Counted from the first letter of the stretch, positions 43,125-53,484 are shown. The stretch is 64,000 nucleotides of DNA from Leguminivora glycinivorella (GCF_023078275.1 NC_062992.1:13281706-13345705), one strand, 5' to 3'. Notes: generated by a model not told the origin, from the sequence alone. Translations and numbers: made by a program.

Positions 43125-44563
43125 AGGTCCTAATTTATTAGATGCCATTGAACTACTATGTACTACGTACTAGAAATGACAACTCGAACATATTCTGTGC
43201 GCCGACCGGCAGCGGCGGCAGCGCGAGGCGCATGCGCGTGAAGCGAACCGTGTCATAGAGTAAGACTTGACCACCTAGACGCGACACTTTTAGTGTAGAC
43301 CTTTGTTTTATACTTTGTGTGTGAAATACTAAGTAGTTTATTTTTAGCACTATTGTACATTGTGTTATATTTAATTTCTACTCAGTGAAATAAAAATAAG
43401 TAATTGTTTTTTTCATAAATTTTAATTTCCTTTGAATAAAATTAGTTTTGTAAGTTTCTGTCGCTCAGAATAATAATCGCGCCATTCACCTTGTTTTACC
43501 TCCTTAAACACCGGTTGCATTAAATACTTTAATACTATTTCAGTTTTGGTGTCACTATTTTTCGTCAATAATGAGAATTATAATTCAGAAATAATTCAAA
43601 ATCATGCTTATTGTATAATATTATCGACTAAAATTCGTATTAGAACCGTGTAATATTCAAAACTATAAATTGAAATAAATATTTTTATATTATATATTGA
43701 AAACAGAATATGATCACAATTATTATACCTTATTACCTACATGTCATGTCTGCGCGATTCATCTATGATTCCAGTTGTCAAAATGGCGGCCATAGCATCG
43801 CGTTTAAGGAGCCCGTCCCTTCATTATAATAATTACTTAAATTAAGTTAGATCAAAATAGCTTGTCTACTAACCGATGAAATGTGACACCGTCACTTTTA
43901 TTAGATTTTCTCGTATGACTTCAACAGTATCTTATAGCACAGGAAGGCATTTTTTCATTTTATTTGTGTGCAGTCAGAGACAACCTCCTCCCACCACGCG
44001 CAGAGACTGACTGAGGCAACATAAGTCCACTGGACTTATGTTTGTGGCGCAAACTTTTTGTTCGCCGTGTCCTCTCTAGTACATTATACCTCAATGTTAG
44101 ATGCAGATATTTTTACAGCTGATAGTACTCGGTCTCTGGAGTATATTAAACCGTGAAACATTATAGCTTTTACGATGTTTTTTTGGAGAAAACGGAAAAA
44201 CAAATTTGCTACGTAAAAACACCCTGTTTATGTGATTATTAAATGAAAACTCATTGAACAGATTCTAGTACCTCTTTTACGTACCACTTAACTGTAACTG
44301 GCCACTTCAATGACATGTGCAGTTTTCCCGCCGAACCTTTACGACATTTACAACAAACAATTGTTGACATGACAGACAGTGTTATTGTGACATGTGATAA
44401 TGCACATGATGATTTTTTTTAGACGAAATTATAATTAATTTTTTGTTAGGAAAATGAAATCAAAAAAGTTACATGAAAAGATTTCTTAATTTATATTTAA
44501 AGTTAATTATTTTAATGTAAAGTATCATGTGTTAAAATATCTGCAACTAATAAATTAGGACCT
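43125..44563. mobile_element. 1.44-kb TIR element, AGGTCCTAATTTATTAG termini
   Basis: A 17-bp perfect inverted repeat at both ends. The interior is noncoding, with GCGGCGGCAGCGCG near 43210 and CATAAGTCCACTGGACTTATG palindrome near 44022. A fragment resembling the 54381-54545 repeat (ACCTCCTTAAACACCGGTTG) is at 43499-43530. Confidence 0.75.
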
Positions 44564-44700
44564 TATATATGTATTTATCTATATAAGTATGTACATCGTT
44601 GCTTAGCATCCATAGTACAAGCTTTGCTTAGTTTGGGGCTAGGTTGATCTGTGTAAGGTGTCCCCAAATATTTATTTATTTTATTTATTTTAAAAATACA
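44564..44700 (+). mobile_element. tRNA-derived SINE, 3' half
   Basis: Resumes the family sequence at TATGTATTTATCTATATAAG and ends in the TTTATTTATTTTATTT tail; pairs with 42091-42229. Confidence 0.8.
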
Positions 44701-44934
44701 AAACCAAGTGGATCTGTCCCTGAGCGGTCTCTTTTTACTTAACTTCCTAATTTGGTCGTATCATCTTTTCATTTACCTTCAACTTTTAAGGAGGAAGGCA
44801 GGAAGGAGGATGGCAAGAAGTAAATGAAATGCTTTCATTCTTATTAATTAATAAATGGTATTTATTTCATAAAACAAAATAACACGAACCTTTAAAATCA
44901 AGCTTACAATAATTATAAGGGACTATCCACACTC

Positions 44935-45125
44935 GACGCCTCAAGCGACGCGTCGCTTGAGGCGCGCGCCGCGTCGCTTGGGGCACGTCTTACGTCCTTC
45001 CTATACAAAATGTATTGAGGAGACGTTTTTTAAATTACACTCCGGCGGCGCGGCGCTGACGTCAGTTCCGTGCCTTACGACGCCGAACTTACGTCGCCTG
45101 AGTGCGGGTTGCCGCCAAGGGCTTT
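44935..45125. repeat. GC-rich MITE-like repeat
   Basis: CACTCGACGCCTCAAGCGAC...GTCGCCTGAGTGCGG; inner AAGCGACGCGTCGCTT palindrome. Single copy, so class uncertain. Confidence 0.5.
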
Positions 45126-45336
45126 TTATTTAAAATATGTACAATTGACATTACTAATTGTCCAACGCCATATCTACTATTAAAACATTGAGCACGAAAT
45201 CGCACATAGGCACGTATTACTTATGCTACTTTAACCACAGTTCTCCAAGTTGAATTTTTTCGATTGTTTAAACTATAGATTTAGATTTTCTACGAAATCT
45301 GCTTTCACTCCTAATTATACATTAAATTATGTAAAA

Positions 45337-45516
45337 CTAGCTTTATGGCCGCGGCTTCGCACGCGTTAGAAAGAGACAAAAAGTAGTCTATGTCACTCTC
45401 CATCCCTTCAACTATCTCCACTTAAAAAATCACGTCAATTCGTCGCTCCGTTTTGCCGTGAAAGACGGACAAACAAACAGACACAAACACTTTCCCATAT
45501 AAAATATTAGCATGGA
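45337..45516 (-). mobile_element. short non-autonomous Helitron (Lep1-like)
   Basis: CTAG end at 45337, hairpin GCCGCGGCTTCGCACGC, 5' end reversed (ATATTAGCATGGA) at 45516. Confidence 0.82.
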
Positions 45517-45582
45517 TAACAAGAAAGCAATATCCTGTGAGGAAATAGGAACTAAGTTTTTATACAGAAGGTAAGCTACGTT

Positions 45583-45653
45583 TCAGTAGATCTGTATGAC
45601 GTCGGGAGCTGACTTAGTGGTTTCGGTGCTCAAAGGGCGGCCATCGGGTTCTG
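45583..45653 (-). CDS. secreted protein gene, terminal exon
   Basis: Acceptor ATTTCTTGTCAG; reads EPDGRPLSTETTKSAPDV then IQIY and TGA at 45583-45585. Phase agrees with exon 4, and also with exon 3. Confidence 0.62.
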
Positions 45654-45681
45654 CTGACAAGAAATATACAATGTTACATAC

Positions 45682-45777
45682 CTAAATAGAGCCTGGATCT
45701 TTCTATGGTGGGCCGTGAAGTGGGGATAAGAGGAGCTACGCAAGAAACTGTATGGCTATTGGAGCCTGACTTTGACC
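45682..45777 (-). CDS. secreted protein gene, exon 4 (duplicate of exon 3)
   Basis: Acceptor CGATAGTTACAG, donor GTATGT. Reads SKSGSNSHTVSCVAPLIP then TSRPTIERSRLYL; the first 17 residues align with exon 3, the end differs. Confidence 0.62.
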
Positions 45778-45824
45778 CTGTAACTATCGAGATACTAAAC
45801 TTAGCTTACAAGAAGTACTAGTAT

Positions 45825-46090
45825 CTTGTGCCGTAACCTGGCGCAGTAGTTACACAGTGAACCATGGAGCGAGGAAGCGGGGAGAAAATTCAGAAACTGT
45901 GTGGCTATTGATCCTGGAGCAGAGACTAGACCTGTCATAATTACTGTTACACGGTGGAGCTACAACAGGTGGAATACCGTCAGGCTACAACATAAGACAT
46001 CCCCTCAATTTACAAGCCAATTCTACGGTCTAGTCTCAGCTCCAGGATCAATAGCCACACAGTTTCTGAAGTTTCTCCCTGAAGCTGCAT
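45825..46090. repeat. decayed exon-3 copies arranged as an inverted repeat
   Basis: CAGAAACTGTGTGGCTATTG (45891) and its complement (46048-46067) flank a loop; the sequence resembles the 3' part of exons 3/4 and the GTAAGC donor at about 45812 but has stops in the expected frame. Confidence 0.6.
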
Positions 46091-46118
46091 GATCGTTGGA
46101 GCTTGGATCCTGTAACTC

Positions 46119-46300
46119 TTCTTCCTCCTACCCTTATCCCACGTTATGTGGGGTCGGTACAACACGTCTTCCTCTTCCATTCTCCTCTATCTTTCGTCAT
46201 CTCAACACTCACATCTTTCTTTCTCATATCCTCTTTCACACAATCCATCCATTGTTGTTTGGGTTTACCCCTCCCTCTCCATCCATCAACCTTCTTCTCC
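46119..46300 (-). pseudogene. RTE-like LINE C-terminal relic
   Basis: Minus strand reads in pieces: WRRRLMDGEGG, EKEMSVEMTKDRGEWKRK, TCCTDPT. This matches the RPKKRWMDCVKEDMR...W..KTCCADPT end of lepidopteran RTE-type enzymes. Lies just below exon 3. Confidence 0.65.
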
Positions 46301-46351
46301 AAGCCAGCTGTAACTGTCGCGCGAAATTGTAAACGTGGCTTATAGTCTTAC

Positions 46352-46468
46352 GAGCAGTGCTAATGTCTTGTGCTGTAGCCTGGCGCAGTAGTTCCACGGT
46401 GAGGTGAGGGGTGGGGGAGCGGGGAGCCACGCCAGACACAGCGCGGCTGTTGGAACCCGACTTGGAAC
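46352..46468 (-). CDS. secreted protein gene, exon 3
   Basis: Acceptor TTTTCTCTACAG, donor GTAAGA. Reads SKSGSNSRAVSGVAPRSP then HLTVELLRQATAQDISTA. Same phases as exon 4, so either or both could be used. Confidence 0.68.
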
Positions 46469-46746
46469 CTGTAGAGAAAACAGGATTTGTTAGATACATA
46501 TCTAATCGATCTTTCAGGAACAGGTGGTTATAATCAGGTGGGTATAAATGCGAAAGTGTGTCTATTTGTCTGTGTCTGGGACAGATTGTCCCTGGTAATC
46601 ACTCGGTATCTTGAATATCCTGGACTGCTATTGGCTGCTGTTCACTTTTCTTCTAACCATTTGGAACTCGCCATTAGCTGAAGGAAGTATAGGAGCTGTC
46701 TGAAACAGACTCTCGTGTTTGACACCCGGTGACCCTTGTATTGTAG

Positions 46747-47912
46747 TGCCAGTTCTCTTTTTTTAACCGCCTTCCAAATCTCAAAGGAAGGGGTTCTCAA
46801 TTCGTCTGTATTTTTTTTTTTTTTTTAATGTTTAGATAGATAGATAGATAGATAAAAGCTTTATTTGAATGCTGCAATAACACACAATTACAAATGCAAC
46901 ACAGAACAACAAAAAGAGAAGAAGAAAAAAACATACAATTGACTTAAAATTACGTACACAACATTAAAAAAATGCTTACCAACACTGTGTGCATTGCAGC
47001 AAAAACAAAAGGGTTCCGACTCAGCTATACGCTTCACCCTTTCGAGTGAGGCACTGATATTCTGCCGGCACCCAGATCACGTTACAGTTAAATAAATAAA
47101 GAAATGTGTATAAATGAAGAAATAGGTTAAGGTAATTTTAAAGTAAGGTGAGAAAACAATTTATGATTATAAATATAATTATATACATTGCTGTGAAATG
47201 AAATACAAATTAAAGTGGAAATAATACATACATATACAATTAATGATCAACAAGAATATAGAAAATGTGTAAGTAATACTTGTGTTATAAAGTGTTATAA
47301 AGTGCGCAAACGTGCCGTTAAGAATGTACCGTAAAAATAATGTTTGTTCCTCGATATCTCCGTCGTTACTGGACCGATTTAGAAATTTTTTTATTTGATT
47401 GAATGTATATGCATACAGATTGGTCCCATTTTTCTCAGAATCCAGTTCTGATGATGGGATCCTGGAGAAATCGAGGGAACTCCTCAAATCTGAAAGGCAT
47501 ACATATGGTGATTTTTGTGTTTTAAAAGGAACAGCATGCATTTACGTACGGAACAGTGACATTTGGTGCAGTGGAACTGCTCATGATGGTCAGAACGGAA
47601 CTCCTCAAATCTGAACGGCACACTTATAGTGACTTTGGTATTTTTATAAGACAGCATGCACTTACGTCCAGAACAGTGACATTTGGTGCTGTGGAATTGC
47701 TGATGAAGAGTGAGCCGCACCTGGTTAGAGTTCCGTTCTGAAAATCATTCTCATCTGTAAGTACTTCAGAATCATCCAAATTTCAAAATTGGTTCAGAAA
47801 TGACGGAGATATCGAATAACAAACATTAAAAATATACAGACGAATTGATAACTTAATCCAACATTTGAAAGTATTGACCACCAGAACCCCAAAGGAAGGC
47901 GGTTTTTTTTCT
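46747..47912. mobile_element. AACCGCCTTCC-ended TIR element interrupted by a retroinsert
   Basis: Ends TTTTAACCGCCTTCC and GGAAGGCGGTTTTTTTTC, then CAATTCGTCTGTAT and ATACAGACGAATTG. An inner CTCGATATCTCCGTC/GACGGAGATATCGA pair and a duplicated block of about 110 bp (GAACTCCTCAAATCTGAA at 47477 and 47598) follow. Split by the insert 46834-47337. Confidence 0.7.
46834..47337 (-). mobile_element. retroposed element with GATA tail and 8-bp target duplication
   Basis: TAATGTTT occurs at 46826-46833 and 47338-47345. The minus-strand 3' end reads AATAAAGCTTTTATC followed by TATC repeats, a typical retroelement tail. Body noncoding. Confidence 0.7.
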
Positions 47913-48082
47913 TAAAAATTATTTCCTATCTCTTTTCCGCCCTAAACATTTGGAAGTCACCATTAGTTGTAAAATTGTAGGAGCAGTCTAGAAAACACTG
48001 TCACTTCTTTGACATCTCTTGTTCTGTTGCTGGGAGATCTCCTTTTCCCTCTTCCCTTTTCCCCTAAGCATTTGGAACTCAC

Positions 48083-48189
48083 CATTAGTCGCAGGAAGTA
48101 TAGGAGCCGTCTGGAACAGACTGTCCCTCGTCTGACACCCAATGTCTTGGATCTCCTGGACTGTAGTGGGTAGGTCTCTTTCCTCTTCC
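48083..48189 (-). CDS. secreted protein gene, exon 2
   Basis: Acceptor TCTCTTTTTAG, donor GTGAGT. Reads EEERDLPTTVQEIQDIGC then QTRDSLFQTAPILPATN. Phase 1 nt in, 1 nt out. Related decayed sequences are at 46566-46744 and about 47935-47990. Confidence 0.7.
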
Positions 48190-48353
48190 CTAAAAAGAGA
48201 TAATCGGGTTAATGTTCGGATAACTGATTGTTTTTTTAAATTACAAATTGTTAATAATTTGTTTAAGATTTTAATGATATGTTTTGTGTACGACTGACTA
48301 CCTAGAGTGGAAAGTAAACAATATTTGCTGGAAAACAACAAGGGAGCGAAAAT

Positions 48354-49220
48354 GTTGTTTTCCCCTCACTAGCTCAGAAACACGTGTTTTGTCCTTTAAT
48401 ACCAGCGGGTAAAAACGTATTTTATCCACTAGTGGGTAAAGTAATTTGACCTTGAATAAAGTCAAATTAACTGCTTTAAAATTGATAAAAGTAGGTGAAT
48501 CTAGTAATAAAGATGATTTGCCACCTGTGGAACTACTGGAAGCAGTGATAAACGCATTTTTTGCGTTATAGTTTCCTCGCTATAGTGAGGGGAAAAGTTT
48601 TTTTCCCCTCACTAGCTCGGAAACACGCATTTTGTCCTTTAATACCAGCGGGTAAAAACGCATTTTATCCACTAGTGGGTAAAGTAATTTGACCTTGAAT
48701 AAAGTCAAATTAACTGCTTCAAAATTGATAAAAGTAGGTGAATCTAGTAATTAAGATGATTTACCACCTGTGGAACTACTGGAAGCAGTGATAAACGCAT
48801 TTTTTTGCGTTGTAGTTTCCTCGCTATAGTGAGGGGAAAAGTTTTGTGTTACACTCGGGTGCAAATGTATTTTACTTCTCGTGTGTTAGAAAACTCGCAA
48901 GTTCAGGATTATATTCTCGAACCACTCGCTTCGCTCGTGGTTCAACTATAGAATCCTTTCACTTGCTCGTTTTTCAATTCCACACTCGGCGTTAAAATAC
49001 AACTTTGCCCCCTTGTATAACAAATAACTAGTGTTACACTCGGGTGCAAATGTATTTTACTTCCCGTGTGTTAAAAAACTCGCAAGTTCAGGATTCTATT
49101 CTCGAACCACTCGCTTCGTTCGTGGTTCAACTATAGAATCCTTTCACTTGCTCGTTTTTCAATTCCACACTCGGCGTTATAATACAACTTTGCCCCCTTG
49201 TATAACAAATAACTATTATG
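48354..49220 (+). repeat. tandem CCCTCACTAGC / GGGGGCAAAGTTG repeat units
   Basis: First module repeated at 48357-48600 and 48604-48840 (CCCCTCACTAGCTC...TATAGTGAGGGGAAAAG); second module repeated at 48843-49030 and 49031-49217 (GTGTTACACTCGGGTGCAAA ... TGCCCCCTTGTATAACAAAT). Same family as 36030-36450. Confidence 0.75.
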
Positions 49221-49274
49221 CGCTTGTATTACGCGCTACTATGACGTTGCGCTATTATGCGCTAATATTAATAC

Positions 49275-49440
49275 CAGTGTGCGTAGCCGAATTCACAAAC
49301 GCTCACGAAACGCTCACGATAATGTCTCTTTCGTAGCTATCTATCTCTATTGCTAGTATTGGCGCGACAGAGCCAGACTACCTTTCTGCGGCGTTTCGGT
49401 GGCATTTCGCGTCGCAGAAATGCCATTCGGCCACGGGACC
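49275..49440. repeat. MITE of the GCCGAATGGCA family
   Basis: GTGCGTAGCCGAATTCACA start, CAGAAATGCCATTCGGCCAC end; ends 38 bp before exon 1 of the secreted gene. Confidence 0.7.
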
Positions 49441-49478
49441 AGCTTTCCAGCTGACTCTCTAGATGACTTGACTCTTAC

Positions 49479-49675
49479 CTTGATGAGTCTTGTCCCCTGC
49501 TGTAGTCCGTCTTTCTTCCCCTGACCTTGCTGCCTGACACAAAAGGCTCACTGTCAGGCCAGACGTCGTCGGCGCGCGAGTGTAGCAGATCCGACTCCAT
49601 ACTAACACTGCTTGACTGAAACAGGTGCAAGCATATCATCATCACCATCAAGTTAAGAACAGTTCCCCGGCGCAT
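49479..49675 (-). CDS. secreted protein gene, exon 1 (signal peptide)
   Basis: Starts ATG at 49675; reads MRRGTVLNLMVMMICLHLF, a basic start plus hydrophobic core, cleavage likely after SSVS. The rest is acidic then basic (ADDVWPDSEPF, KVRGRKTDY) and ends SSR at a GTAAGAG donor. A longer frame upstream exists but runs into a MITE whose end is about 22 bp from this ATG. Confidence 0.7.
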
Positions 49676-49696
49676 GGCCTTAGCCCAAAAAACCCT

Positions 49697-49958
49697 CGCG
49701 TCATACACTGAGAGAAATTTGCATTGTGAATTTAACAAGTTCGACTTGTTGCGGTTTATCCGTTTGAATCAGCCAAACGTATGTTTAAAACAATATGTGT
49801 CAGGTTGTTTTTATAAAATCGACTTGTTGATTCAAATATATTGCCGATTCAAATGACAAGTAGCTTGTTGTTTGAACCAAAGAGCATGTAGGCGCTATTT
49901 TAACCAAAAAACTTGTTGAACGAACATGAAAACTGGTTGTATTTTCTCTCAGTGTAGG
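49697..49958. repeat. MITE with CACTGAGAGAAA termini
   Basis: CACTGAGAGAAATTTGCATT ... TGTATTTTCTCTCAGTG. Directly upstream of the secreted gene's start codon, so it may form its 5' UTR or promoter. Confidence 0.75.
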
Positions 49959-49964
49959 ACCAAC

Positions 49965-50116
49965 ATATCGTCACTACTTTTTAAAAAAACTTGTATTTTC
50001 GTCTGTCAATGAAAAGAAAATTGTTGTAAGTATGTATGAAATACATATAGACTTACTGCGTTTTAACTTTGAGGAGCAGCGTGGGGTACGAGATTTTTTA
50101 AAAGTAGTGACGATAT
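49965..50116. repeat. MITE with ATATCGTCACTACTTT termini (copy 2)
   Basis: Opposite orientation to 2098-2248; ends GTAGTGACGATAT. Confidence 0.75.
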
Positions 50117-50583
50117 TATGAACGACTTCCAGCCACCGTAAAAATGAACTGTGCGACCAAACATTCAAACGCCTATTGAGAGATTTTTTGTTGGATAGAC
50201 CGTTTACGTTTTATTCTGTTAATGAATATATGAATGGTTATTTTGACGATCCATTACAGGAGATAATATAATTATTGACATTAATACATTTTGAATACCA
50301 TGTTCTAAATTATGTAGGTTATTATTAGAAATGCATTATTATAATTGATTTATGTTATTGAATTTCTTGTAATTTGACTTATATTTGTGTAATTTGACGA
50401 TCCGTTACAGGATATAATACTTTAACAGTAATTAGATACCTATTGTTTAATCGTTTATTTTTAGAACTAGGCATTATGAAATTATTTATATTATTGTATT
50501 TGACGATCATAATATGAATTCTTGTAGATTGACATGCAATTTATACTGTAGTTTGTATTATGAAATAAATAATCTAAATCTAA

Positions 50584-50690
50584 ATCATCATATCAGCCCT
50601 TTGTCGCCCACTGCTGAGCATAGGCCTCTCTTCTAGTACGCCACTTCTCCCGGTCCTGTGTTAATCTCATCCAGTTGTGACCCGCAAACA
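50584..50690 (-). pseudogene. RTE LINE extreme C-terminus, 5' truncated
   Basis: Minus strand reads AGHNWMRLTQDREKWRTRRE then AYAQQWATKG and a stop, followed by ATGATGATT tail repeats. A minimal retroposed 3' end. Confidence 0.75.
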
Positions 50691-50727
50691 TATACGAGCA
50701 GGTATCTTACGACAACGTCTCATAACC

Positions 50728-51070
50728 AGGGTGGCTAGCCGAATGGCACAATCGCTCACGAAACGCTCACGAAACGAAGCGCTAGTAGATATCTATCTCT
50801 ATCGCGCTTGCGTATTGGCGCGACAGAGCCAGCGGCGTATCGCTTTCGTTTGGCGTCGGAGAAATGCCATTCGGCTACGGGGCCAGACAGGCAAGCATGA
50901 TGGTCGCGCGATAAACGATAAAACATCAGTAGGCCTAGCACATGATGGCCGCGAGAGTTTGTCGCCGCGAGATAGATGACTCGTCTTCTTCTAACTGTAT
51001 TAATGACATGAGGACGGGTAGTCTATCTCGCGGTGACATACTCTCGCGGCCATCATGTGCTAACCCTACA
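50728..51070. repeat. MITE, then a hairpin nested in another hairpin
   Basis: 50728-50883 is a GCCGAATGGCA MITE. 50884-50933 is the reversed GGCAGGCAAGCATG palindrome (see 17468). 50934-51067 is a hairpin with CACATGATGGCCGCGAGAG arms and a CATCTATCTCGCGG inner stem, also found at 55672-55803. Confidence 0.7.
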
Positions 51071-51108
51071 GGCACTATTTGTAAGTGCAATAGTGGGTTT
51101 AATCCATA

Positions 51109-51139
51109 TCCATACTAATATTATAAATGCGAAAGTAAC

Positions 51140-51176
<37 letters not shown>

Positions 51177-52264
51177 TACGCTTTCCCGCTTAAACCACGC
51201 AGCCGATTTTGATGAAATTTGGAACAGACAATCTTTAGACCCTGAGACAAAACATAGGCTACTTTTTATTTCGAAAAAAAGGGATGAAGGGGTTGAAAAA
51301 GAGGTTGAAAGTTTGTATGGGGTTTCTTAATTTTAAAAGATAAAACCATGAAACTTTATATTTTAGCACTTGATAAGAAATCATTAAACATTATATTTAA
51401 AGTCACATACAGGTCGAACGCATTATTTTTACCTTTAAAATAAACATGGTGGGAAATAAACATTAACTAAAAGCGGGTAGATTATATTTATTTGTCTACC
51501 CCGAACATTTATATAAATTAATATCGGGTAGTTTTGTGTTGTTTACATCTCCGGTGACATTTTGCTGGGACGTCAGTCTTCCGCGACCACGGCCAGTGCA
51601 ACCTGGCCGAAACGTTGGGAAAAAAGGTAAAAATAATGTTAATTAATCGCGTTCGACCTGTATGTGACTTTAAATATGTGTACAAAGCGCGAGAACTTAA
51701 AGTGTTATATCATTAAACATCTTGATAAGGGATAGGGATAGGGATAGCGATAGGGATAGCGATAGGGATAGCGATACCGATAGCGATAGCGATAGCGATA
51801 GCGATAGCGATAGCGATAGCGATAGCGATAGCGATAGGGATAGGGATACGGATACGGATAATATGGGTATCGTTAGAGGGATACGGATAATCGGTCGGCG
51901 GTCTCTTACAATCAATGTGCTCTAAGACGATCGTTGTTTGCTTGCTTGAAGATTGATTACGTTTGCGATAAGTATAAGCAAAATGTAAAAAATTGTAAGG
52001 GAGAATAGAAAAAAGTACTTTTTACCCACCGATCATAGTGTCGAAATACGGGCTATGTGGGATGTTTATAAAGGTTTCCCCAGCGTATATAGAATTACCT
52101 ACGCTGTGGTCGATGTGTAATATTTCTACAATCATTGCAAGCAAAAGTATTATGTGCAATCGAAATAATCGCAGATAAATATACCTACAGAGAAACCTAA
52201 GGATCCAAATGAAAATCTTAATGAATACTTTTATTACGCGGGCGAAGCCGCGGGTAAAAGCTAG
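51109..52264 (+). mobile_element. 1,156-bp Helitron with captured internal DNA
   Basis: Starts TCCATACTAATATTATAAAT after A, ends GGCGAAGCCGCGGGTAAAAG-CTAG before T. Unlike the 180-250-bp sisters it contains a CTGT tract, a TIR pair (51395-51425 and 51640-51700), a CCACGGCCAGTGCAACCTGG segment and a GATAGC microsatellite. Confidence 0.75.
51725..51880. repeat. GATAGC / GGGATA hexanucleotide microsatellite
   Basis: About 25 units of GATAGC and variants (GGGATA, GGATAC). Frames of Asp/Arg/Ser or Leu/Ser repeats here are artefacts. Confidence 0.9.
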
Positions 52265-52395
52265 TGTTTTATAATTTATCGCGCGACCATGCTATCGGTG
52301 CAGAGATAGTAACCTTTTCAGCAATTTTGGTGCAGCATTGTCGCGTTAAAGGAATATACATATATATATATGTCCGAAGCCAGCTGGAATAGTTA

Positions 52396-52662
52396 ATTAA
52401 ATAAATAAATAAATAAATAAATATTGGGGACACCTTACCCATATCAACTTAGCTCCAAACTAAGAAAAGCTTGTACTATGGGTGCTAAGCGACGATATAC
52501 GTACTTAAATAGATGAATACATACTTATATACATAGAAAACATCCATGACTCAGGAACAAATATCTGTGCTCATCACACAAATAAATGCCCTTACCGGGA
52601 TTCGAACCCAGGACCGCGGCTTAGCAGGCAGAGTCACTACCAATTGAGCCAGACCGGTCGTC
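52396..52662 (-). mobile_element. tRNA-derived SINE, complete, reverse
   Basis: TAAATAAATATTGGGGACAC tail at left; GGGATTCGAACCCAGG B box and CAATTGAGCCAGACCGGTC A box at right. Confidence 0.88.
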
Positions 52663-52939
52663 AATTAGGATTAATAACAGTAAAATGAACCTTAATTGAT
52701 CATCTACTTAGAAAACACATGTGTGGATTCCTTTATTTCTACCACACTGCACCGAAATTGCTGGAAAAGTTACGATGTCTGCTCATAACATAACTTGTGC
52801 AATGAGTATCATTATAATTATACTCTCTTTGCATGAAAAAGATTTAAAAAATGTTGAAACGTACAAAAATGGGTATTTTTCTGCTCCCGAACTATAATTC
52901 GTCTTTTACAGATCTTTAAAACCCTACATAAAAGTTATT

Positions 52940-53100
52940 CCCCATAGCCAGCGCCCACCGGCTTCCCGCGCACGCGCGCAGTACCGAAAAGTTTGAAAAC
53001 GCATTGTTTGGCTCTGTAACCATGGCAACGCATTGTTATAACGATACTGCGCGCGTGCGCTGTAAGACGGCGGCGGATGGCTTTGGGCAGTTTGGGCAGT
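52940..53100. repeat. GC-rich MITE with NRF1-like arms and a central X-box
   Basis: Arms CGCGCACGCGCGCAGTA and TACTGCGCGCGTGCGC are inverted; GTAACCATGGCAAC at 53016-53029 fits the RFX X-box consensus. Regulatory activity is only a motif inference. Confidence 0.55.
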
Positions 53101-53155
53101 GCAAAATACAGGAAATAGTGTGAATTTCACGAAAGGTATTGTAGAAAACTATTAA

Positions 53156-53325
53156 AAACTAAGTGCATGATCGTAGAAAAAGTATTGTATGCAACGGTGT
53201 TTAACTGAGTAAAAAAATACTCGTGGCGTCTTTATAAACAATTTTCGGCTTAGATTCAAATTGCTACCCACACCACTCGACTTTTCTGATCTCCTTTAAA
53301 CGCCTCCTGGTGCATGAAATACTTT
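53156..53325 (+). repeat. repeat with GTAGAAAAAGTATTGTATGC (copy 1)
   Basis: About 165 bp, directly repeated at 54381-54545 and in part at 57791-57830 and 43499-43530. It ends 4 bp from the neto stop codon. Confidence 0.75.
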
Positions 53326-53328
53326 TAA

Positions 53329-53484
53329 TTAGGTACATACTCTTCGTCGGTGCATTTGTCTGTTCATCTCGTTGGTGAAGTGCTCATTTTCGAGGCCGAG
53401 GCTGTCCTTACAGCCTCTCATCGGATCGAGGGTTAGCTGGCTGGCGGCCTTGTTCAGGTCATCATGGAACTGCGCCTTGTACTC
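53329..53484 (-). CDS. neto: neto exon: cytoplasmic tail and stop
   Basis: Acceptor ACTTTTCTATCAG. Reads EYKAQFHDDLNKAASQLT, LDPMRGCKDSLGLENEHF, TNEMNRQMHRRRVCT, then TAA at 53329-53331. Confidence 0.8.
   Translation of the reverse strand, partial: EYKAQFHDDLNKAASQLTLDPMRGCKDSLGLENEHFTNEMNRQMHRRRVCT

Larger units (their letters stand above)
45583..49675 (-). other. five-exon gene for a 195-aa secreted protein (gene span)
   Basis: Exons 49479-49675, 48083-48189, 46352-46468, 45682-45777 and 45583-45653 join with matching phases (2, 1, 1, 1) into 588 nt, 196 codons with TGA. The product has a signal peptide, is Ser/Thr/Gln-rich, has one Cys in the mature chain (IGCQTRD) and one possible amidation/dibasic site (KVRGRKTDY). 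Exons 3 and 4 are homologous duplicates. Decayed copies of exons 2 and 3 lie in the introns. No family recognised; a secreted peptide precursor is possible but unproved. Confidence 0.65.

Noticed and set aside
51697..51925. Leu/Ser- and Asp-repeat frames
   Set aside because: Translation of the GATAGC microsatellite.
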